From Bacteroidetes bacterium ADurb.Bin174 (GTDB taxonomy: Bacteria > Bacteroidota > Bacteroidia > Bacteroidales > Paludibacteraceae), in assembly GCA_002070265.1 (NCBI GenBank), contig MWCX01000043.1, forward strand, positions 1 to 64,000: DNA of 64,000 nucleotides, given 5' to 3'. Shown here piece by piece: positions 35,326-44,582 of the stretch. Under the pieces are notes generated by a model. The model was not told where the DNA came from, did not search any database, and worked only from the letters and a program-made list of their open reading frames with translations. Position numbers and translations under genes: made by a program. How positions within the stretch are numbered: position 1 is the first letter of the stretch; each line of letters begins with the position of its first letter.

Positions 35326-35328
35326 ACA

Positions 35329-36429
35329 TTATACATTAAACCTAAAATATATCACATCCCCATCTTGCACCAAATATTCTTTGCCTTCTACGCTCATTTT
35401 ACCGGCTTCCTTACAAGCTGTTTCGGAGCCGAGTGCAACATAGTCTTCATACTTGATGACTTCGGCACGAATAAAGCCCTTTTCAAAGTCGGAATGAATG
35501 ATACCGGCACATTGTGGGGCTTTCCAACCTTGTCGGAAAGTCCAGGCTCTGACTTCCTGCGGACCGGCAGTGAAGAATGTTTGCAAATCTAATAGTCGAT
35601 AGGCCGATTTTATCAAGCGGGAAACACCGGATTCTTTCAAGCCGATTTCTTCCAAAAACATCTGACGTTCCTCATAATTATCCAATTCAGCGATGTCGGC
35701 TTCGGTAGCGGCTGCTACAACCAATATCTCCGCATCTTCATCCTTTACGGCTTCTCTGACAGCATCCACATAGGCATTGCCATGCACAGCCGAAGCCTCA
35801 TCCACATTGCAAATATACATCACCGGCTTATTGGTCAGCAAAAATAAATCTTTCACATAGGGCTTTTCTGTCTTATCCAATTGCAGACTACGGGCAGATT
35901 TCCCCTGCTCCAAAACTTCTTTATACCGCAACAGGATGTCATAGGTTATCTTGGCACTTTTATCACCCCCGGTTATTGCATGGTTGCGTATCTTATCAAT
36001 GCGGTTTTCTATGGTTTCCAAATCTTTGATCTGAAGTTCGGTGTCAATGATTTCTTTATCCCTGACCGGATTTATGCTACCGTCCACATGCGCAATATTT
36101 TCATCATCAAAACAGCGCAAAATATGTAAAATGGCATCCGTTTGACGAATATTAGCCAGGAATTTATTGCCTAAACCTTCACCCTTGCTTGCTCCCTTGA
36201 CCAAACCGGCAATATCTACAATTTCAACGGTTGTAGGAACCATGCGTTGCGGCTTTACCAATTCGGTCAATTTATTCAGACGTTCATCCGGCACTGTAAT
36301 TACACCCAGATTGGGTTCGATGGTGCAAAAAGGAAAATTGGCTGCCTGCGCTTTTGCATTCGATAAGCAATTGAAAAGGGTCGATTTTCCCACGTTCGGA
36401 AGTCCGACTATACCGCATTGTAAAGACAT
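35329..36429 (-). CDS. ychF: Redox-regulated ATPase/GTPase YchF (OLA1 family)
   Basis: 366 residues from the ATG at 36429; the longer open frame to 36660 translates a heptamer tract and is rejected. G1 GLPNVGKST is at residues 8-16, then DIAGLVKGASKGEGLGNKFL (G3), NVDE in the altered G4 position typical of the ATP-preferring family, and a C-terminal TGS-like domain (FRQGWKAPQCAGIIHSDFEK, QDGDVIYFRFNV). It is a cytoplasmic ribosome-associated ATPase. It is flanked by two 70-bp direct repeats. Confidence 0.95.
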   Translation of the reverse strand: MSLQCGIVGLPNVGKSTLFNCLSNAKAQAANFPFCTIEPNLGVITVPDERLNKLTELVKPQRMVPTTVEIVDIAGLVKGASKGEGLGNKFLANIRQTDAILHILRCFDDENIAHVDGSINPVRDKEIIDTELQIKDLETIENRIDKIRNHAITGGDKSAKITYDILLRYKEVLEQGKSARSLQLDKTEKPYVKDLFLLTNKPVMYICNVDEASAVHGNAYVDAVREAVKDEDAEILVVAAATEADIAELDNYEERQMFLEEIGLKESGVSRLIKSAYRLLDLQTFFTAGPQEVRAWTFRQGWKAPQCAGIIHSDFEKGFIRAEVIKYEDYVALGSETACKEAGKMSVEGKEYLVQDGDVIYFRFNV

Positions 36430-36496
36430 TTGTATCGAATTAAAAAATGAATAAAATTTCGGGGGACAAAGGTAGTATAAAAAAATGAGTTTTCGG

Positions 36497-36606
36497 GGGA
36501 CGGGGTGCGTGTTCCGGGTTCCGAGTTCCGAGGTCGTGTGGTGCGGGGTACGTGTTCCGTGTTTCGAGTTTGCGAGGTCAAAGTGTTGCAGGACGCAAAT
36601 CGACCT
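36497..36606. repeat. GC-rich heptamer tract plus inverted left end of the dispersed element (copy F)
   Basis: Heptamers GTGTTCC, GGGTTCC, GAGTTCC, GAGGTC, GGGGTAC, GTGTTCC, GTGTTTC, GAGTTTG run into AAAGTGTTGCAGGACGCAAA and TCGACCTCG, which is the reverse complement of the left part of copies C and E. It is therefore an inverted partial copy, 55 bp from copy D. Confidence 0.8.
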
Positions 36607-36660
36607 CGTCCGGTGAGCCGAAAAATAAGTGAGAACAGCGTTAAAAATCGTCCTTGTCAA

Positions 36661-36809
36661 ATAAATATTTAACTAAAAAATAGCAAGGTGTCTTAGAAGC
36701 GTCCAAATGCAAGGCACTGAGATTGAGGGCAAAGGAGCGTACTTGGAGTACGTGACTGAGCCCGAATATCGAAAGTAACGCAGCAGTTGGGCACTTATAA
36801 GACACCGCT
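36661..36809. repeat. Dispersed element copy D
   Basis: AAATATTTAACTAAAAAATA at the left, GGTGTCTTAGAAGCGTCC, AAATGCAAGGCACTGA, a short CGTACTTGGAGTACG palindrome and the right-end block CGAATATCGAAAGTAACGCA...ATAAGACACCG (36763-36807, 43 of 45 identical to copy E). The gap 36430-37056 contains only this copy, copy F, the right 70-bp repeat and the AT-rich leader of the next gene. Confidence 0.82.
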
Positions 36810-36830
36810 GAGTTTGGACGATTTAGCTGT

Positions 36831-36900
36831 TCAAGCGCTAATTTTTCGAGCGAAGCGGGCGCAGTCTTGATTTTTTTTGCTTCGTTTTTTTGTGTCAAGA
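36831..36900. repeat. 70-bp direct repeat, right copy
   Basis: Partner of 35111-35180 with 5 differences, all in the first 30 bp; the last 40 bp are identical. Starts 22 bp after copy D. Confidence 0.85.
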
Positions 36901-37056
36901 CAAAAAAATGAAGGAAGTAGCTAAGGTAGTAAGGTTTGGATTAACTTTCTCTCTTATCAACTTCTTTCAAATATTTTTAAATAATCAACAGTCAATTGTT
37001 CATCAGCAAATATTTAGTATTTTCGCGTTTCATTATTTATCAAACTTAATTACGTT

Positions 37057-37605
37057 ATGAATACGGAAATCAAACAAATTGCCCAAAGGATTCGTGGGTT
37101 ACGTGATGTTTTGGATGTTTCCTTAGCTGAAGCTGCTCAAAAATGTGAAATATCCGAGACAGCATTGAGTCGGTATGAGACCGGAGAAGTTGATATTCCG
37201 GTTAGTTTTATCTGCCGTCTTGCTCAGGAATTTGGCGTAGAAGCTTCTACTTTACTTTCAGGGGTTGAACCCAAAGTATCCTCTTTTTATGTGACCCGTA
37301 AAGGTACCGGCGTTAGTGTGGAACGCACCAAAGCATATAAATACCGCTCGCTTTTCCATGGCTTTCAGAAAGTCCACATGTCACCTTTTGAGGTAACTGT
37401 TGAACCTAATGATGCGCCCATTACTTTGAACACCCATCCCGGACAAGAATTTAATATGATACTGGAAGGTACCATGCAAATCAGCATTGCCAACCATGAT
37501 ATCATCTTGAATGAAGGGGATAGCATTTATTTTGATGCTACGAAACCGCATGGAATGAAGGCATTGGGCGGAAAGAAGGTAAGATTTTTAGCAGTGATTG
37601 AGTGA
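37057..37605 (+). CDS. XRE-family regulator with cupin sensor domain
   Basis: 182 residues. Helix-turn-helix at ~9-62 (IRGLRDVLDVSLAEAAQKCE, ISETALSRYETGE). The cupin fold at ~105-180 includes HPGQEFNMILEGTMQISI, LNEGDSIYFDATKPHGMKAL and the closing strand FLAVIE. Such XRE-cupin proteins sense a small metabolite and regulate neighbouring genes. The acyl-CoA ligase gene 59 bp downstream is the evident target, a pairing that recurs in Bacteroidetes. The operator was not identified. Confidence 0.88.
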   Translation: MNTEIKQIAQRIRGLRDVLDVSLAEAAQKCEISETALSRYETGEVDIPVSFICRLAQEFGVEASTLLSGVEPKVSSFYVTRKGTGVSVERTKAYKYRSLFHGFQKVHMSPFEVTVEPNDAPITLNTHPGQEFNMILEGTMQISIANHDIILNEGDSIYFDATKPHGMKALGGKKVRFLAVIE

Positions 37606-37664
37606 AGGTGATAGCACGCAGAAGAGACTAAACTAAAGGAATTTACATCAATTTTAATGAAAAA

Positions 37665-39326
37665 ATGATAGAGAAATATCTAAAACAGACGGAGTTCTCA
37701 GATTTTGAAGACTTTTCAAACAATTATAAATTATTAGTTCCGGAACATTTTAATTTTGCCTACGATATAGTAGATGCTTGGGCTGAAAAAGAACCAAATA
37801 AATTGGCTCTGCTTTGGACCAATGACAAAGGTAAATGCAGGCAATTTTCCTTTGCAGAAATGAAGTATTATTCCGACCAAACGGCTTCTTATCTGCAAAG
37901 CTTAGGCATCAAAAAGGGGGATATCGTAATGGCAATTCTTAAGCGACGCTATGAATTTTGGTTTACCATACTGGCTTTGCACAAGATTGGAGCGGTGATT
38001 ATTCCTGCTACGCACTTGTTGACTTCCAAAGATATTATCTATCGCAACAATGCTGCTGATATCAAGGGCATCATAGCTGTTGGAGAAGAATCTATCCTTT
38101 CCCAGATCAACGATGCCATGCCCGAATCTCCATCTGTGGAATTGCTAATTTCAGTAGGTCCCGACATTCCGGAAGGATGGCATGATTTTCATCAAGGTAT
38201 AGAGAATGCTGCACCATTTACCAAGATTGATAAAGTGAATGAAAATGACGACCCTTTGATTGTCAGTTTTACTTCAGGTACTACCGGCAATCCGAAAATG
38301 GTGATGCTCGACCATGTATATCCTTTGGCACATATCGTTACGGCAAAATATTGGCACAACCTGCATCCGAACAGTCTGCATCTGACCATTGCCGACACGG
38401 GATGGCTGAAGGCAGTCTGGGGTAAACTATACGGACAATGGATTGTGGGAGCCGTTGTATTTGTATATGATCACGAGAAGTTTATACCGGCAGATATATT
38501 GAGCATGATTGAAAAATACAAGATTACTTCCCTTTGTGCGCCACCCACAATTTTTAGATTTTTAATCCGTGAAGATTTATCTAAATACGATTTATCGTCT
38601 TTGGAATATTGCACCATCGCCGGCGAAGCTTTGAATCCTACCGTATATGAGCAATTTTTGAAATTGACGGGGGTGAAGCTCCGAGAAGGGTACGGGCAAA
38701 GTGAAACTACGGTGACTGTTTTAACATCTCCTTGGACTAATCCGAAGCCCGGCTCCATGGGTTTGCCCAATCCGCATTACGACGTAGATTTATTGACGCC
38801 TGACGGGCGTTCTGCCGAAGTTGGTGAACAAGGAGAGATTATAGTGAGAACAGATCGGGCTGTTCCGGTCGGATTATTCAGAGGCTACTACAGGAATGAA
38901 GCACTAACCAATGAGGTGTGGTACGATGGAATCTATCATACCGGTGATCTTGCCTGGCGAGATGAAGACGGTTTTTTCTGGTTTTCGGGTCGTACTGATG
39001 ATGTGATCAAGAGTTCCGGTTATCGCATCGGTCCTTTTGAGGTGGAAAGCGCCCTGATGACGCATCCGGCTGTGGTGGAATGTGCTGTTACCGGTGTGCC
39101 GGACGAAATCCGCGGTCAGCTGGTAAAAGCGACTATCATCTTGGCACACGATTATAAAGACAAAGCATGTGAAGCCCTGGTAAAAGAAATTCAGGAACAT
39201 GTAAAGACCGTTACTGCTCCTTATAAGTATCCACGGGTCATTGAATTTGTAGACGTACTTCCCAAAACCATCAGCGGAAAAATCAAGCGGGCAGAGATAC
39301 GGGAGAAGGACGGGCGTAAGTGTTAA
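37665..39326 (+). CDS. AMP-forming acyl-CoA synthetase
   Basis: 553 residues of the ANL superfamily. P-loop FTSGTTGNPKMVM at ~201-213, REGYGQSETT (A5), YHTGDLAWRDEDGFFWFSGR (A7), DDVIKSSGYRIGPFEVE (A8) and the catalytic Lys in PKTISGKIKRAEIRE (A10). It activates a carboxylic acid to its CoA thioester; the overall form resembles medium-chain/acetyl-type synthetases, but the chain length cannot be read off. It is probably controlled by the XRE-cupin protein just upstream. A heptamer tract follows the stop. Confidence 0.88.
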   Translation: MIEKYLKQTEFSDFEDFSNNYKLLVPEHFNFAYDIVDAWAEKEPNKLALLWTNDKGKCRQFSFAEMKYYSDQTASYLQSLGIKKGDIVMAILKRRYEFWFTILALHKIGAVIIPATHLLTSKDIIYRNNAADIKGIIAVGEESILSQINDAMPESPSVELLISVGPDIPEGWHDFHQGIENAAPFTKIDKVNENDDPLIVSFTSGTTGNPKMVMLDHVYPLAHIVTAKYWHNLHPNSLHLTIADTGWLKAVWGKLYGQWIVGAVVFVYDHEKFIPADILSMIEKYKITSLCAPPTIFRFLIREDLSKYDLSSLEYCTIAGEALNPTVYEQFLKLTGVKLREGYGQSETTVTVLTSPWTNPKPGSMGLPNPHYDVDLLTPDGRSAEVGEQGEIIVRTDRAVPVGLFRGYYRNEALTNEVWYDGIYHTGDLAWRDEDGFFWFSGRTDDVIKSSGYRIGPFEVESALMTHPAVVECAVTGVPDEIRGQLVKATIILAHDYKDKACEALVKEIQEHVKTVTAPYKYPRVIEFVDVLPKTISGKIKRAEIREKDGRKC

Positions 39327-39412
39327 ACGAGTTCCGCGGTCCGCGGTGCGGGGTCCGGGTTCCGGGGTGCGAATTCCGGAGTAAGGGTTCACGAGTTCCA
39401 GGGTGTGGGGTT
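39327..39412. repeat. GC-rich heptamer tract
   Basis: GAGTTCC, GCGGTCC, GCGGTGC, GGGGTCC, GGGTTCC, GGGGTGC, GAATTCC and further variants, filling the gap between two convergent genes. Confidence 0.8.
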
Positions 39413-40295
39413 AAAATTTCTTTTTAACCAAGACTTTCAAGCCATCCGGTACTATTTTGATGGTAATTTCTTTTCCTTCTTCATAAGGTTCACCGTCGTA
39501 GTGAAAGGGTCCGGGCGCATCGCGGTATAAGTTCACCGATTGTGTACGCAGGGTGGTCATCAGGAAATCCTTGTCTATGGTTTTTGTGAACAACTGAATA
39601 GCAAGGGATGGAATGGATATTAAGGGAAGATTGCTGAGAATGGAAATATCCATTTTCCCGTCTTGAACACTGGCTTGCGGAGCGATATAGGCATTGTTGC
39701 CCCATTGTGATGCATTGGCAAAAGTCAGAATAAATGCCTTGACCTTTAAGTCAATGCCATCCCCTTGAAGATGATAATGCTCAGATTTATAATTGAAAAA
39801 CCCTTTGATGATATTTTCTAAATAAGTGCGGATGCCGCGGTGTTTCCCTTTCGCAAATTCAGTACTTACATAAGCATCAAACCCTGTCCCGCAAGTGCAA
39901 AAGAAAGGTTGTTCATTCACCAATCCATAATCTATCAGGATAGTTTCAGAATCGTTCAAATGTTCAATCGCTTTTTTAATATTTATGGGGATTTTGAGAT
40001 GACGTGCCAATCCGTTGCCCGATCCGGTGGGTATGATACCCAAAGCAGTATCTGTATGACGCAGGGAACTTGCTACTTCATTGACTGTTCCGTCTCCGCC
40101 TACCGCAATCACTGCATAGTAGCCTGATTTCACAAATTGTTCAGTCAATGTGCGTCCATGAAAACGATACTTTGTGAAAACAATCTCTGCATCGAAAATG
40201 GAGGCATCAAGATGCTTGGTGATAATTTTCGGGAAATCTTTCTTTGGATTGTTTCCGGAAATAGGATTGATGATAAATGCAATTTTTTTCTTCAT
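39411..40295 (-). CDS. Diacylglycerol kinase-family lipid kinase
   Basis: 294 residues. FIINPISGNNPKKDFP at the start, the nucleotide-binding VGGDGTVNEVASSL and GIIPTGSGNGLARHL, then the lipid-kinase C-terminal sandwich (FHYDGEPYEEGKEITI). It phosphorylates diacylglycerol or a related lipid at the inner membrane. It is convergent with the acyl-CoA ligase and divergent from rnr, whose promoter lies just upstream. Confidence 0.88.
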   Translation of the reverse strand: MKKKIAFIINPISGNNPKKDFPKIITKHLDASIFDAEIVFTKYRFHGRTLTEQFVKSGYYAVIAVGGDGTVNEVASSLRHTDTALGIIPTGSGNGLARHLKIPINIKKAIEHLNDSETILIDYGLVNEQPFFCTCGTGFDAYVSTEFAKGKHRGIRTYLENIIKGFFNYKSEHYHLQGDGIDLKVKAFILTFANASQWGNNAYIAPQASVQDGKMDISILSNLPLISIPSLAIQLFTKTIDKDFLMTTLRTQSVNLYRDAPGPFHYDGEPYEEGKEITIKIVPDGLKVLVKKKF

Positions 40296-40384
40296 CAGCG
40301 ATAAAAAAGCTAAGAATTAATTTAAGCCAAGCAAATTTACACTATTTTAGTAAGCAAAAAAACTACTTCTCCTTTAAATTGTTG

Positions 40385-40392
40385 TACATTTG
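40385..40392 (+). promoter_or_regulatory. -7 element of rnr
   Basis: TACATTTG fits TAnnTTTG, 26 bp before the ATG at 40418. It supports that start over an in-frame ATG at 40277. Confidence 0.55.
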
Positions 40393-40417
40393 CTTCCACA
40401 AATTTATTAAACTTTCT

Positions 40418-42358
40418 ATGTCTAAAAAACAAAAATCGAAAAATAAACAGTCTGCGCGCACAGGTTATATCACCGGTACGATTGATAGGCAAAAGCTAAA
40501 AACTTTTTTAATACCCGATGATGGAGGGGAAATAGTCTTTATTCCGGAGAGAAAAACCAATCATGCTCAGTTGAATGATAAAGTCAGGGTATTTTTATAC
40601 GCTCGAGTCAAAGGAAGTATGCCTGAGGGAGAAGTGGTTGAAATCATCAAAAGAGCCAGGGAAAGCTTTGTAGGTATATTGGAATTATCTGCTGACTATG
40701 CTTTCGTAGTATGCGATAATCATGTACACACCTCCGATATTTTTGTCCCTAAAGATAAACTGCATGGTGCTAAAAATGGACAAAAAGTAATAGTTAAACT
40801 GATGGATTTCGAACCTAATCTGAAGAGTCCGGTTGGTGAGATTATCGACATTTTGGGCGATAAAGGAGATAATGATGCGGAGATGCATGCCATCTTAGCC
40901 GAATTCGGTTTGCCTTACAAATATCCCGTGAAGGTAGAAGCAGCCGCTCAAGCCATTGATGCCGGAATTACTCCGGCTGAAATTGCCAAGAGGTTGGATA
41001 TGCGAAAGGTACCGACTTTCAGCATTGATCCGCATGATGCCAAGGATTTGGACGATGCTTTATCCATACGTAAACTCAATAACGGCCTATGGGAAGTGGG
41101 TGTTCATATAGCTGATGTTACACATTATGTTTTTCCCAAAAGCATCATTGACAAAGAAGCGGAAAAAAGAGGTACTTCCGTTTATTTGGTTGACAGAACC
41201 GTGCCTATGTTACCTACTCATCTGTCCAACGGCATTTGCTCTCTGAATACCGATGAAGATAAATTGTGCTATTCCATAGTTTTTCAAATGGATGATGATG
41301 CAAGGGTTAAAGATTATCGGGTAGTTAAAACAGTGATTCGAAACAAAAGGCGTTTTAATTATGAAGAAGCGCAAACCGTCATTGAAACAGGAAGAGGAGA
41401 TTTTAAAGATGAACTTTTAGCATTCAATCAATTAGCCATCATCTTACGTCAAAAACGTTTCGAAAAAGGTGCCATTGCATTCGACCGCGCTGAGGTGAAA
41501 TTTGAAATTGATGAAAACGGCAAACCTCTATCTGTCTATTTCCGTGAGCAAAAGGAAGCGAATAATTTGATAGAAGAGTTTATGTTATTAGCTAACAGAA
41601 CGGTAGCCATGCATATTGGTAAGCCTTCTCAGAATAAGAAAGCCAAAACATTCGTTTATCGTGTACATGATTTGCCCGATCCTGAGAAGCTTAAAAACTT
41701 CTCACAATTCATTCGTAAGTTTGGCTATAGCCTCAAAACCTCCGGTAAGCAATCGTCTGTATCAAGTTCTATCAATCAGTTGTTAGACCAAGTGCAGGGT
41801 AAAAAAGAAAAAAATCTGATTGAAACCTTGGCGGTTCGTTCCATGGCTAAAGCCATCTATACAACCGAAAATATAGGACATTACGGTTTGGCGTTCGAGT
41901 ATTATACCCATTTTACTTCTCCTATTCGCAGGTATCCTGATATGTTGGTGCATCGCTTATTGGAACACTACGAAGCAAACGGTAAAAATGTAAATGCCAA
42001 AGAATATGAGGAAATGTGTGAGCATGCCTCTGCTATGGAGCAATTGGCATCCAATGCGGAAAGAGCTTCCATCAAATACAAACAAGTGGAGTTTATGTCG
42101 CAGTTTGTCGGACAGGTTTTCGATGGCGTTATTTCCGGTGTAACCGAATGGGGTATCTATGTGGAACTCATTGAAAATAAATGCGAAGGTATGATTCCTA
42201 TCCGTGATTTAGATGATGATTATTACAGTTTTGATGAAAAAAACTATTGCTTGGTCGGCAACAGATACCGAAAGAAATACCAATTAGGTGATGAAATCAC
42301 TGTCAGGGTTGCTCGTGCCGACTTGGATAAGAAGCAATTGGATTTTGTACTGGCGTAA
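40418..42358 (+). CDS. rnr: Ribonuclease R
   Basis: 646 residues from ATG 40418 (MSKKQKSKNKQSARTGYITG); the upstream 47 codons overlap the divergent kinase and its promoter. The order is N-terminal cold-shock-like domains, RNB catalytic domain with IDPHDAKDLDDALSI at ~203-217 (metal-binding Asp residues), HIADVTHYV, HFTSPIRRYPDMLVHRLL, and a C-terminal S1 domain (FDGVISGVTEWGIYVEL). It is a processive 3'-5' exoribonuclease able to degrade structured RNA. It is convergent with the Smr gene, 4 bp apart. Confidence 0.94.
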   Translation: MSKKQKSKNKQSARTGYITGTIDRQKLKTFLIPDDGGEIVFIPERKTNHAQLNDKVRVFLYARVKGSMPEGEVVEIIKRARESFVGILELSADYAFVVCDNHVHTSDIFVPKDKLHGAKNGQKVIVKLMDFEPNLKSPVGEIIDILGDKGDNDAEMHAILAEFGLPYKYPVKVEAAAQAIDAGITPAEIAKRLDMRKVPTFSIDPHDAKDLDDALSIRKLNNGLWEVGVHIADVTHYVFPKSIIDKEAEKRGTSVYLVDRTVPMLPTHLSNGICSLNTDEDKLCYSIVFQMDDDARVKDYRVVKTVIRNKRRFNYEEAQTVIETGRGDFKDELLAFNQLAIILRQKRFEKGAIAFDRAEVKFEIDENGKPLSVYFREQKEANNLIEEFMLLANRTVAMHIGKPSQNKKAKTFVYRVHDLPDPEKLKNFSQFIRKFGYSLKTSGKQSSVSSSINQLLDQVQGKKEKNLIETLAVRSMAKAIYTTENIGHYGLAFEYYTHFTSPIRRYPDMLVHRLLEHYEANGKNVNAKEYEEMCEHASAMEQLASNAERASIKYKQVEFMSQFVGQVFDGVISGVTEWGIYVELIENKCEGMIPIRDLDDDYYSFDEKNYCLVGNRYRKKYQLGDEITVRVARADLDKKQLDFVLA

Positions 42359-42362
42359 CCTC

Positions 42363-43460
42363 TTATCTTATCATCACCATTGTCGCTCCAAAACCATACT
42401 CCTTAAACGAAGCATCCTGGTAGTAATACGATTTGTAGCGTGATTTGAGGAGTTTTAAAATTTCATTGCGTAATACGCCTTCACCTTTGCCATGTATGAA
42501 AACGATTTTTTGTCCTTTTTTGTTTTTGTTTTCGTCAATGACAGCATGAAATTTATCCAATTGCAATTGCAACATATCAGCGTTGGAAAGTCCTGTAGTG
42601 ATTTCTACCAATTCATGAATATGTAAATCTACCTCTATGATATCTGATTGCAATTTTAACTTGGGACGTTTGCGTTTGGGTATTGCAGGTCTTTCTTTTT
42701 GCAAGATTGCCTTCTTTATTTCTTCTGCGGAGATATTTGATAAAGCTGATTTATCCTGCTGTTGCGTTAAATCAAATAGCATAGCCGGCTCATCGAAATA
42801 ATCGTTTTCGGTAAAGTTATGTAATTTGTAAAACTTCAAAGGGGGAAGATGCAAATTGATATCAATAGCAGCTTGCGGGGTATAAATTTTATCTTTTTTA
42901 AAGGGAACAACCTGGACTTGCAAATTCTCCCAGTCATTGAGATGATTACTTGATAACTCAGCAATCTTTTCCTGCATATTAGGCTCAATTAGATTGTTGG
43001 TAACGGAGCGGCGTTCTTCTTTATTGCCTATAATGAAATTATAGAAAAGGAAGTAGTTACTGTCATTAATCAACAGGCATTTAAACTTACTTTCCGATAA
43101 TTTTTTAATGCTGGTGGGAATAAAAGCCAAAAAGCAACGTAAGTCATCACCGTCCTCTGTCTCAATGATTTCTATGGGTTTTTCAGCTTGCTCAACTTCA
43201 ATTTTTACCTTTTGCACCTCTTCTTTTTGTTGATTTGCGTACTCTTCTTGGGGCGAACTAAAATCTCTTTTAGGAAAATTGGTTGTTTCATTCACTTCAG
43301 GTATTACCACGCATTCTTTTTCCAGAACCGGTATTTCGAAACCGTCTTCATCCTCCACGTAAATCAGTCCTTGCTTTTCATCTATTCTTGTAACCTTTCC
43401 TCCTCCGACAGCATTCAGAAAGCGAACTCTCTCTCCGGGTTTAATCTTTTTTGTTTGCAT
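42363..43460 (-). CDS. DUF2027/Smr-domain protein
   Basis: 365 residues. An N-terminal small beta-barrel segment (KPGERVRFLNAVGGGKVTRI), a charged linker, the DUF2027 middle (CFLAFIPTSIKKLSESKF, LLINDSNYFLFYNF) and a C-terminal Smr nuclease-like domain (EVDLHIHELV, FHAVIDENKNKKGQKIVFIH, GKGEGVLRNEILKLL, FGATMVMI). Smr domains cut branched or nicked DNA, or RNA in some families. The DUF2027-Smr architecture is characteristic of Bacteroidetes. It lies 47 bp downstream of gcvT, probably in the pepT-gcvT operon. Confidence 0.87.
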   Translation of the reverse strand: MQTKKIKPGERVRFLNAVGGGKVTRIDEKQGLIYVEDEDGFEIPVLEKECVVIPEVNETTNFPKRDFSSPQEEYANQQKEEVQKVKIEVEQAEKPIEIIETEDGDDLRCFLAFIPTSIKKLSESKFKCLLINDSNYFLFYNFIIGNKEERRSVTNNLIEPNMQEKIAELSSNHLNDWENLQVQVVPFKKDKIYTPQAAIDINLHLPPLKFYKLHNFTENDYFDEPAMLFDLTQQQDKSALSNISAEEIKKAILQKERPAIPKRKRPKLKLQSDIIEVDLHIHELVEITTGLSNADMLQLQLDKFHAVIDENKNKKGQKIVFIHGKGEGVLRNEILKLLKSRYKSYYYQDASFKEYGFGATMVMIR

Positions 43461-43507
43461 CCGATGTTTTTTCTGTTTTTAAGTGTAAACCTATTTCAGG
43501 ACAGACG

Positions 43508-44575
43508 TTATTTTACTTTCGCCATGATTTGCTTCTCGCGTATCTCAATTCCAATTTCACCACCGGAAACTGCATATGCCGTCGCTACATAGCCCATTCC
43601 AATACCGGTTTTGGTGCCGGGAATGATGGTGCCGGAGGTAACTTGACCTATGATTTTTCCTTCGGGAGATAAGATGTTGTAACCTTGGCGCGGAATGCCT
43701 CTTTCTGTCATTTCAAAACGTATCAGTTTGCGTGATACTCCTTCTTTTTTCTGCTTTTCGAATAAGGGTCTGTCGATGAAGTTCTTTCCTTCCACAAACT
43801 TGGTAATCCATCCCAAACCTGCTTCAATGGGAGAGGTGGTGTCGTCAATGTCGTTTCCGTAGAGACAAAAACCGCTTTCTAAACGCAAGGTATCGCGTGC
43901 ACCCAAACCTATGGGTTTGATACCGTATTCCTTTCCGGCTTCAAAGATGGCATGCCAAATGGTTTCAGCGTATTCAGGGTGGAAATATAATTCAAAACCA
44001 CCGGCTCCGGTATAGCCTGTATTTGAAATGATCACTTCTTGACATCCTGCAAATTCGCCCACTGTGAAATGGTAATATTGAATGTCCGAAAGATTGGTGT
44101 CTGTGAGTTTTTGTAGTGTTTTTGTAGCTTTCGGACCTTGAATGGCCAATTGAGCCGTCCAGGGTGTGGCATTATCCATTTCAACACCTTCCTGATTGTT
44201 GTCATTCAACCATTTCCAGTCTTTTTCCGTATTGGCGGCATTAACTACCAACAGGTATTTGTTGACTTCATAATGATAAATTAAAATATCATCTAAAATA
44301 CCGCCTTTGCCGTTGGGCAAACAGGTGTATTGTGCCTTGCCTATGGGTAAAGTACTTAAGTCATTGGTGGTCATCCGCTGCAGAAAGTCCAACGCTTTCG
44401 GACCTTTTACCCAAACCTCGCCCATATGAGAAACGTCGAATACGCCAACTGCATTTCTAACAGTCAGATGTTCATCGGTAATGCCCGAATATTCTATGGG
44501 CATTTCATAACCTGCATATTCGTGCAGTTTGGCACCCAGTGCCTTGTGAATGTTGATAAAAGGAGTGAAGTTCAT
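43508..44575 (-). CDS. gcvT: Glycine cleavage system T protein (aminomethyltransferase)
   Basis: 355 residues. [34 protein letters not shown], the folate-binding segment [14 protein letters not shown], and [24 protein letters not shown]. It transfers the methylene group from the lipoyl H protein to tetrahydrofolate, releasing ammonia. The P and H proteins are not in the window. It starts 7 bp after the pepT stop, an arrangement common in Bacteroidales. Ammonia release by this pathway is of interest given the two glutaminase-defective synthetases. Confidence 0.95.
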   Translation of the reverse strand: MNFTPFINIHKALGAKLHEYAGYEMPIEYSGITDEHLTVRNAVGVFDVSHMGEVWVKGPKALDFLQRMTTNDLSTLPIGKAQYTCLPNGKGGILDDILIYHYEVNKYLLVVNAANTEKDWKWLNDNNQEGVEMDNATPWTAQLAIQGPKATKTLQKLTDTNLSDIQYYHFTVGEFAGCQEVIISNTGYTGAGGFELYFHPEYAETIWHAIFEAGKEYGIKPIGLGARDTLRLESGFCLYGNDIDDTTSPIEAGLGWITKFVEGKNFIDRPLFEKQKKEGVSRKLIRFEMTERGIPRQGYNILSPEGKIIGQVTSGTIIPGTKTGIGMGYVATAYAVSGGEIGIEIREKQIMAKVK

Positions 44576-44582
44576 ATCTGTT

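Noticed and set aside
36430-36660. N-terminal extension of ychF up to 36660
   Set aside because: The added residues are encoded by the heptamer tract; the normal family start MSLQCGIVGLPNVGKST is at 36429.
36641-36898. Minus-strand open frame of 85 codons in the gap between ychF and the XRE-cupin gene
   Set aside because: It translates copy D of the dispersed element and part of the 70-bp repeat; no family resemblance and no conserved start context.
37057-37605. Antitoxin of a toxin-antitoxin pair
   Set aside because: The protein has a cupin sensor domain and its neighbour is an acyl-CoA ligase, so a metabolic regulator fits better.
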